From positions 157,182-221,181 of the forward strand of contig JYIP02000014.1 of NCBI GenBank assembly GCA_001051155.2: a stretch of DNA of 64,000 bases. Reading direction: 5' to 3'. This DNA is from Chrysoporthe austroafricana. Its lineage: Eukaryota; Ascomycota; Sordariomycetes; Diaporthales; Cryphonectriaceae. A program made the position numbers and the translations under genes. This document shows, one piece after another, positions 56,630 through 64,000 of the stretch. Position 1 is the stretch's first letter, and each line of letters begins with the position of its first letter. The notes under the pieces are model-generated. The model was not told where the DNA came from, did not search any database, and saw only the letters and a list, made by a program, of their open reading frames with translations.

Positions 56630-57688
56630 ATGCTCTCATCACCAATACTCGCGCTCCTCAGCGCAGCAACACTATCCTTTGCTCACACTGTCATTGTGTA
56701 CCCGGGCTGGAGAGGCGACAACCTGATCACGAATGACACATTCCCCTATGGCATGCAATGGATGTATCCATGTGAGTTCTTCATCCTGCTGGCATTCCGG
56801 TCCCGTGTCTCATATAAAGCCTTCTACTGCACCACCCGTCCTCTGCACCACCTTCCCTACGGGCCCCAGCCGGCAAGTCAGCTCGAAACTTCATCTCGTC
56901 CGTAGCCATACTCTGTATCGCATCACATCCGCGCCCAAAACCTTGAATCCAAACTGACGATGACTTATTTCAAGGCGGCGGCTACCCAACAACTACAAAC
57001 AGGACCTACTGGCCTACGACGGGCGGCGCCGTGTCCATGCAGCCCGGCTGGTTCCAAGGCCACGAGACGGCTTTCATGTACATCAACCTCGGATTCGGCA
57101 CCGACGGCCCCGACGGTGGCCCCCCCAACATGAGCTTCCCGATGGTGTCGCCCTTCCAGATCATCGGGCCCTCCGCCAACCCGTACCCCGGCACGATCTG
57201 TATTCCCGAGGTACCGCTGCCGGCGAATACGACGGTGCAGGCGGGCGACAACGCGACGATCCAGGTCGTGGAGATCGCGAAGCACGGTGCTGCCCTCTTC
57301 TCCGTAGGCCATCCCCTTCTCCCTTCTCCCCGACCCTTCTCGCCCCAGATTGCATCCCCCACCCCGTGTTCGAAAGCAGACTACTTGGGCAGATGATGTG
57401 CTGACTCGTCTTGGGCGCGTCTAGTGCGTCGACATCACCTTTGCCGATCCCGGCGACGAGCGCATCCCCGAGGTGAACTCCTCCAACTGCTTTAACAGCA
57501 ACGACATGGGCTTTGCCGATGTCTACACCGTCGTCACGCGCGAGTCTAACGCCGATCCTAACGTTACCTCTGGCGCGGACGGCACCACCGTCTTCTGGTA
57601 CTTTGGCAGGCACAACGGCGCCAGGTCTTTGTGGAACTACATCGGCTTCGCGCCGGTATTCCTGGGTGCCGCCTGGATGCTGCTGTAG
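56630..57688 (+). CDS. BIM1/X325-like copper-binding secreted protein, probably GPI-anchored
   Basis: Three exons, 56630-56771, 56975-57303 and 57425-57688, encode 244 residues, with introns of 203 and 121 bp. The signal peptide MLSSPILALLSAATLSFA is followed directly by HTVIVYPGWRGDN. After cleavage, His would be residue 1, as needed for the copper histidine brace. Family blocks follow: FPYGMQWMYPCGG, TYWPTTGGAV, WFQGHETAFMYINLG (second His), PYPGTICIPEVPLPAN and SCVDITFADPG (Asp ligand). The C-terminus is hydrophobic (NYIGFAPVFLGAAWMLL) after a small-residue region, consistent with a GPI anchor. X325 proteins share the LPMO fold but are not known to cleave polysaccharides. Cryptococcus Bim1 takes part in copper acquisition at the cell surface. 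Confidence 0.88.
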
Positions 57689-58207
57689 GGCAGGGGAGAC
57701 GTTCTTGAGCAGAACAAGGGATGCGGAATGTAATCATTGGGTATTGGCGGATGGCGTTACTGGACATGATATCTCGGCGGGTCTGATTTTTTGTCTTATA
57801 TATCTTTCTCAAACTTCAGTCGCTCACCAAACGTCGCGCCAAGAAGGGCCGGGCGTGTGTACATACCGTCACGGCTCCAGGGTTGCCGTTCAGTCAATAG
57901 ACCAAATCAGATATCCTCTACAAAACACTCAGCCAAGTCACGCTGCCTACCAAAAGTGATTATATGCAGGCCGTGCCTCATCGAACTCCTGGAGGCCACA
58001 GCACAGGGTGAGGCAAGAAAGAAATGCTCATGAGGTATTAGAGACCCAGTATGTAACAAGTTCCTGCAAATCGTTACGGTCGGATCGATTAATGCTTGCG
58101 CCACTTTCGATTAATGTCTCTATCGCTTCCCGTGGTTCTCATATTCATTGTCTATAGGTCGACTCCCTGGTCGACCTCAATTCGCATATATGGCAGGCGC
58201 GCTGATT
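57689..58207. other. Intergenic between convergent genes
   Basis: About 520 bp between the BIM1-like and DOA1-like genes. Presumed 3' UTRs. Nothing else seen. Confidence 0.5.
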
Positions 58208-60766
58208 CTATCGCAAAAACGCCAGGCACTCGCCCGCTATAGCCCTTACTCTCTCCTCGGTACTCCTATCCGTCTTTGCAGCGCGGATGGCCTCGTCCGC
58301 CCCAAAGCTCTTCATGACGTCCGCATACCCAGCCGCCGCCATCGTCCCTAGCGCCGCGAGAGCACGATAATGCACTTCGGCATCGCTTTGCTTCCTGAGT
58401 ATGTTACATAGCACGTTGGCCATCAGGCCATACACTTCAGGAGTGACCGTGCTGCCACTGATCGTAGCCTTCTTCTTGGACAACATATAGCCCAGTACGG
58501 CGTAGTTGACAGCTGCGGTGGTGACCGCCATTAGGACGTTGCGGTTGCTGGGGAAGCCCACGGGACCCTTGAAGACACTATCGCTGAGACCCGCCAGGCC
58601 CTCCATATAGTCGACAACCTTCTCTGCTTGTGCATATGCGACTTGTCGGCCCTCTTCTGTCGTGAAAAGGTTTACGATTACACGGAACGCCATCATGGCG
58701 CAGTTCTCGCTGATGCTGTCCCCAGTGCTGGGTTTAAAAGCAGCTTGTAGGGCAACGTCAATCATGGACTTGCCGCTCGGGTCAGTGGCGCCTGCCACCG
58801 ATGGTGAGGTGACAAGACAACGCAGGAGATCAAGCCCGGGCAGTCGGTCGTTGTCGGGCCACAGGCTGACCAGCTTCAGGACTAAGGAGAGGTCGTGCTC
58901 GGAAACTTCCAGAGGCTTGGCTGTTGTTGGAGCACTCGTGTCTGATACGATTGCCGGGACGGTCGCAGTGGATCTACCGAGATTCTCCGTTAGACGCCTC
59001 AAGGTAGCTTCCTCCGTTGGGTTGAGCGCAAAGTCCTTTCGCCCCGACGAGATCATGGTTGCGCTGATCGACATAATCTTCTTGACGACGGGGTCGAACT
59101 TCGCTGTTGCCAAAGTGAGGTAGTTCTCCTGAGGCAGAATCCTCTTGGTAGTTGGCTGCTGAGCCTCGAAGTTGTCGCCTGGCTGGTATCGACCAGTCCC
59201 AAAATCACTAGCAGCCGGACCAGAACCCTGGCCTAGGGTGGCGCCCTTTGTATTCTGCACGATGAAGTTTGCGACGTTATCAAGGTATGTCATCGGCAGC
59301 TCGTTATCTCCAAGGAACTTCGTGGCCGCCTCATATGGGTTCTGGGACAGGTTGTATGGGAGTTTCAGAGGCGGTACGCCGTCCTGGATGTCGACGTCGA
59401 AGACATAGTCGTAGGACTGACCGTTGTGTTCGACCTTTTTCCCGCTGCTTCCAACAGCATCGACAACGGTTCCGACACATATCCATTGCTGCTCAGCTGT
59501 GAGGCCAATTAGAGACGGGCTTGTCTTCACAGGAATATAGTTTACTCACCCATGGACCACTGGTGCGCCGTGACGGAGCCGTTGTCTTCTCGAATCATCT
59601 GAACCTGCCCCTCCTTGGTGCCGGACTTCGTCTTGAGGAAGTCGGTACTAGGCAGCTTCTCCTTGTTGAACCCGTCCATCTGCTGCTGCGGTATCGACGA
59701 AGCTTTGACGGAGTCTTCGAATGTAGCTAGCGATTCCGCATCGGCGACATTGTCCGCATTCCTCGTGAACACGCGGGCTACACTGTCGCTGGACGCTGCG
59801 ACAATATCACCCGTCTCCCTGCACACGGCTACGGCCCATACCGATATTGCTGGCACCGTGATGGTCTGTACGCATTCGAAGCCTCGCCAAATCCGAACCG
59901 TGCGGTCCTCTCCAGAGCTGACCAGCTCGCCGGTGGGTAGTGTGGTGAGGCTGTAGACGAAGGACTCGTGCCCGTGCAGCTCGCCGACAGACTGTCCGTT
60001 CAGCTTCCATAAGCGGATCACACCGTCGCTGTGTGCGCTGGCAATGTCCGCGCCGCTGGGATGACTGTCGGGGACCTTGACGACTGCACGCACGACGTTC
60101 GAGGTGTGTATGGTCGATCGTGGCTCTACCAGACCGTCCGTGCCGGATCGGAGGTCGTAGATGTTAATCTTCTCGTCGGCAGCGCCGGTGACCACGATGG
60201 TCTCATCCAGAGCCAGCACCCCCCACACACTCGCATCGTGTCCTACCAGACGCAGCTCCGGCTCCCATTTTCCCACCCGCCACACGATGGCCTGCTTGTC
60301 CCAGCTGCCCGAGACGATGTAGATGCCCTTAGGGGACACGTCGAGGGCGCAAATGTTGTGGGCATGGCCGAGGAGGAGGCGCTCTGCGTTGTCACCAGGC
60401 GTGGACCGTGGCTTCTTGACCTCGATTATGGTATCCTTGCCGCCGGAGATGATCAGGCCATCAGGGTACTCGGAGGTGGGCGGCAGGTAGGCGACGGAGT
60501 TGATGAATTCCTGGCCGCTGGTCACGACGGTGTCTTCGTAGGAGGGGGGTCTCGAGGAGGACTTCCGCCAGAGCCGTACGGTGTTGTCGCGGGAGACGGA
60601 GATGACAGTGTCTGGGCTTGGGAAGACGACACCGCGGACCTGAACGCCAGAGAGGAAGGGGGGTCAGCAGGCCCGAGGTGGGATGTCCAGTGAAGCTTTG
60701 GCATGAGCAGAAGGGGCTCACATCAGACTCGTGGCCAGTCAGTTGGGCAGAGAGCTTGTACTCCAT
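58208..60766 (-). CDS. DOA1: DOA1/UFD3/PLAA ubiquitin-binding WD40 protein
   Basis: Three exons, complement(60722-60766, 59550-60639, 58208-59496), encode 807 residues. Introns are 82 and 53 bp with GTGAGC and GTGAGT donors. The order is WD40 beta-propeller (about 1-300, for example MEYKLSAQLTGHESD, DNTVRLWRKSS, VSGSWDKQAIVWRVGKWE, SSGEDRTVRIWRGFE), then a PFU ubiquitin-binding domain (about 360-450, EQQWICVGTVVDAVG, YDYVFDVDIQDGVPPLKLPYN), then an armadillo-like PUL domain to the end. In yeast the PUL domain binds Cdc48. The protein delivers ubiquitinated substrates to Cdc48 and maintains free ubiquitin. Domain content and length are those of the family and no lesion is seen. The gene is divergent from the STRAP-like gene. 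Confidence 0.93.
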
Positions 60767-61796
60767 GGCCCCAGCAGAGGATGTGCCGGATCCTCCGTTT
60801 CAACTATTGCGGGTTGGTTCGTAGAGGCTGGCTCGCTGGCTGCACAAGCAGAGGCACGAGCTTGGATGGTTGGTTAGCTGGATGCTAGGCAGAGATAAGG
60901 AGAAATTGCCGGCGCTCAGAAGGGCGAGACCGCTGCTGCTGGGCTTGGAGATAGAATATTGGATTATGCCTGCACGTCTGGTAGCTCTGTGGTAGTAAGG
61001 GCCCAGGAAGGTCGTGGTTGTTAGAATGGCAGCGTGGCTACCCTAGCTGGTTCCTGCTGAGGTCATCGCGGGGCAGCGAGCAGGCCCCTGTCCCTGGGGT
61101 GGGGCTCTGGGGTTAGGGTCATAGAAGGAATTATCTTATCTCGGCGTTAGCTCCCCGCCATGACAGGGGCTCAGGGTCCCATGGTCCCTCTTTCTCCAGC
61201 ATCAAAGCTGTCGCTTCCTTTCCTCGCCCTGCGACGTCGTCCCCACGCCGTTCCCCCATCACCAACGGACAGTCCTTCTCCCTCCTCCGCCTCCTCCTCC
61301 TCCCGACTCATACGACAGCGTGGTCCTCTGCGGTGTTACGTGCCTTGAGGCGAAGGCTTGATCATAGACGGGACAACAGACTGACTTTGACGATTGCTAC
61401 CACTCATGACCAGAGAGAGCTACTACGCATAATCCAGACTATCCCTCTTGGTTGTCCCACGTTTTTTTTTTCTTTTGCTTTTTTTTGTTTTCCCGCTCTG
61501 GTTTTGTTTTGTTGTGTTGTTGTTGCTGCTGCTGCTACCGCCTCCTCCTGGACTCCTATCGCCTGGCAGCTCTTTGACGTTCTTTGATCGCCACCAATCT
61601 TCTCTCCACGGCGCATATTCTACTGCCTTTTAGTTCTCCCGTCGCCTTCGACCGTACACCGCATTCTGGCCCTCTGCTAGCCATTCTCTTCCCAGTGATA
61701 CCACTCACCCTCTGGAGCCTTTCCAGCTCCGCGCGCCCTTGAACGATCGTTCGGCCGCTGCGATACCTGGTTTCTACTGCAACTGCACCGCCCGAT
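60767..61796. promoter_or_regulatory. Divergent promoter of the DOA1-like and STRAP-like genes
   Basis: About 1 kb between two start codons facing away from each other. The STRAP-proximal part is strongly pyrimidine/T-rich (61460-61550, with T9, TTG and CTG triplet runs), typical of long fungal 5' leaders near a transcription start. No gene is present. Confidence 0.5.
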
Positions 61797-62938
61797 ATGG
61801 CCTCTGACGGAAAACCCGACGGCGAGCCTCGCCAGTATCTGCCCCTGACCTGCCACGGTCACTCGAGACCTGTCCCCCACCTCAGCTTTTCCAGCCTCGA
61901 GCGAAATGGGGAGTACTTCATGATCTCCGCTTGTAAAGGTACGTGGCCGACGCCTGCTGGGGTCTTACTGGACGCCAGGCCCTGACACTTGACCCAACTC
62001 CAGATGGCAACCCCATGCTCCGCGATGGCCGCACAGGCGACTGGATCGGTACCTTCATCGGCCACAAGGGCGCCACCTGGCAGGCCAAGCTGAGCCCCGA
62101 CAACTCCACCGCTGCGTCTGCCTCTGCCGATTTCTCCGTCAAGATATGGGACGCTCACAGCGGTGAGATGCGCCTCGTCCTCAAGCACGACCACGTCGCG
62201 CGCGCGGTCACGTTCCCCGGCCGCAACTCCGACATTGTCGCTACTGGAGGCCACGAGAAGATTCTGCGCATCTGGGGCCTGAAGAAGGAGGACTACCAGC
62301 ACCTCGAGGACGTTACTTCTGATGAGAACGGTACTCTGCACATTCCCCCCTCCCTCGCCTTCCAGGTTGGCGGTCCCCACCCGGACACTATCAAGTCCAT
62401 CGCCTGGACCAACGAGTTCACCATTGTCACCGCTGCTGGAAAGTCTCTTCGCTGGCACAATGTGGACAAGCGCGAGTGCTTTAAGGAACAGACCTTCGAT
62501 TCCGAGATCAAATCCTGCGAGATGGTTTCTCTCGCGCCCGAGTTCACCGAGCCTACGGACATCGGCGACGGTCGCCCCATTCTATGCGTGGCGGCTGGCA
62601 AGTCGGTCTACTTCTTCACAACCACCGACCAGCCCGAAGAGATCAAGAGGTTCAATCTGAAGCACGGCGTCGCCAGTGTCTCTCTGGACCTTAAGGGCAA
62701 GAAGTTCGTCGTGGGCGAGGAGCCCGGGACCTGGGCTCGCGTCTACGACTGGGATGGTCGCGAGGTTGACGTCATGAAGGGTCACCACGGCCCCATCTGG
62801 TGTATCCAATTCTCGCCTGACGGCAAGTTGTATGCGACGGGCTCTGAGGACGGGACGATCCGGATGTGGAAGAACTGTGATGAGGACTATGGTCTGTGGC
62901 GCGACCGGAGTACCGCGGTCTCGGAGCGGGTGGATTAG
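61797..62938 (+). CDS. STRAP-like WD40 protein (serine-threonine kinase receptor-associated type)
   Basis: Two exons, 61797-61938 and 62004-62938, encode 358 residues. The 65-bp intron (GTACGT...TCCAG) interrupts an Asp codon in SACKDGNPMLRDG. WD repeats are evident: GDWIGTFIGHKGATWQAKL, ASASADFSVKIWDAHSGE, VATGGHEKILRIWGL, then GHHGPIWCIQFSPDGKLYATGSEDGTIRMWK near the end. HGHSRPVPHLSFS at the N-terminus and the C-terminal GHHGPIWCIQFSPDG...SEDGTIRMW are distinctive of STRAP/Unrip orthologues. Metazoan STRAP works with the SMN complex in snRNP assembly and in TGF-beta signalling. The fungal orthologue is a conserved housekeeping gene of less certain role. Confidence 0.9.
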
Positions 62939-64000
62939 GACCATCGGCCTCTTCTGATGACCACGCACCCGGAAAACAGCCAATTTTCATCAGCTCAACC
63001 TGACGGAACTCGTCTCACAACAAGCTCTACAGTGCTGGGCAGTCTCTCTGGCATCAATGTAGGCCCATTAAGCGAGATCTCGGCCAATGTGGCTCGCATA
63101 CCACCAACGACCCTTTCGGAGGTTAAGGGCGGGCAGACAGATGGCAAGCTGGACTGTGAAGCCTCCCCACCGTGGAGAGCGATGCTCTCTCCAGTGGCAG
63201 AGGAGCCCCTCAGCCCGCTCAAGGGCTACCGACGAGGCGGTCGACGAACCGAGGAGAACATGGGCCCAAGGCGCCCACGCCATGGCATGCTTCCCCAAGG
63301 CTCACCATCCAAGAGCTCCGGCCGGTCTCTCAGCCCCGGCAGCCTGAAGCTGCAGAATTTTCTAAGACGACTGGAAAAGCAGGGGCTGTCTCATGACTAG
63401 TCTGTGTGGACCGCCTGAATGGATCTTAGAGGCAACGTGAGCATCACATTGTTTGTGTTGGCTGCAGGGCGTCCTATATTTAGACTTGCGACGATGTGGC
63501 CTCGATACTCTCATCTTCGCTGGTGAGGAGGCACTGATATGGGTTTAATCAGACACTCAGCATAGAAACTACCAACATTGAACTGAACATGCTGAAACAG
63601 AGAAGCAGTGGGCTTATCACGCCGGCGCCCTGAGATATTGATCTCCCTGTGTGCAGGACATGCTCGAACGGGTCCTTCCTCCCGCCTGGCAGATCACCAT
63701 GCTGGAACGCCCGTCTATGAAGCTCGTCTGCTGCTTCCCCATCTTCGCCACGAACATAGCATCCCTTCCTCCTCCCCCTTCGTCTCGTCGGTGTCGCTGC
63801 TGCGCGTTGGCAGCTCGAGACTGCCCGTCCCTCTACGACACAAATTTCTTCGCGAGTCACCTTTCTGTCGATCCATTGCTCCTCCCTGTCCATGTTCTCC
63901 AGGGTCAGATGTCCCTGTGCTGGCCTCCTTCCGACTTATTGCTTTCCCTGTTTCACCACGCTCCGAGCCTTGCTATCCTTCCTTCCATCCCCCCTTTCAC
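62939..64000. other. Downstream region of STRAP to window edge
   Basis: A 147-codon plus-strand frame (62957-63400) starts 19 bases after the STRAP stop. It is Ser/Pro/Gly/Arg-rich with an end (SLKLQNFLRRLEKQGLS) that looks helical, but no family or splice signal supports it, so it may be 3' UTR. A 115-codon minus frame at 63549-63893 is likewise unsupported. The last 200 bp are pyrimidine-rich. Confidence 0.35.

Noticed and set aside
62957..63400. 147-codon frame right after the STRAP stop codon
   Set aside because: It starts 19 bases after a housekeeping stop codon, is low-complexity and matches no family. More likely 3' UTR.

Overview
This window is nuclear DNA of a filamentous ascomycete (Pezizomycotina, most likely a Sordariomycete). 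The evidence is the 50-260 bp GT-AG introns, a Zn2Cys6 regulator, fungal iterative type I polyketide synthases, a BIM1-like histidine-brace protein, an SRR1-like protein, a DOA1/PLAA homologue and a STRAP-like WD40 protein. No bacterial-style operons, rRNA, CRISPR array or convincing tRNA was seen. Gene models were joined by hand from splice signals and reading-frame continuity. There is no transcript support.

The centre (about 18-34.5 kb) is a secondary-metabolite locus. A highly reducing PKS (HR-PKS, minus strand, 2,355 aa) and a non-reducing PKS (NR-PKS, plus strand, 2,245 aa) are divergently transcribed from a shared 2.2 kb intergenic region. The HR-PKS reads KS-AT-DH-(degenerate MT)-ER-KR-ACP. 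The NR-PKS reads SAT-KS-AT-PT-ACP-ACP-TE. This pairing is the known logic for resorcylic/dihydroxyphenylacetic acid lactones and for alkyl-resorcylate or depside products: the HR-PKS makes a reduced starter chain, the SAT loads it, the NR-PKS extends and aromatises it, and the TE releases it. Both PKSs look intact. An MFS efflux transporter (38-40 kb) and a Zn-dependent alcohol dehydrogenase (41-42 kb) follow on the right.

The left flank of the PKS pair (12.6-17.3 kb) holds three broken oxidoreductase genes: an FAD monooxygenase with two frameshifts, a berberine-bridge-like FAD oxidase with stops and a frameshift, and a 5' fragment of an aldo/keto reductase. Broken genes also occur elsewhere: an AIF/FSP1-like FAD oxidoreductase with three in-frame stops (7.1-8.6 kb), a CPD photolyase with two stops and two frameshifts (43.3-44.9 kb), and a frameshifted member of a dispersed fungal family at the left edge. 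The locus therefore mixes intact megasynthases with decayed accessory genes, unless assembly errors explain part of this.

Remaining intact genes are a Zn2Cys6 regulator (1.7-3.0 kb), an NTF2/SnoaL-like mitochondrial-type protein, an alpha/beta-hydrolase-like protein without an obvious nucleophile serine, a sulfotransferase-like P-loop protein, a TesB-like double-hotdog acyl-CoA thioesterase (47.4-48.4 kb) and a small secreted protein (48.9-49.7 kb). Further right are an unrecognised 208-aa protein, an SRR1-like protein, a BIM1/X325-like secreted copper protein, DOA1/PLAA, and STRAP. The right 10 kb is housekeeping in character. Intergenic stretches are long and contain several short repeats and palindromes.
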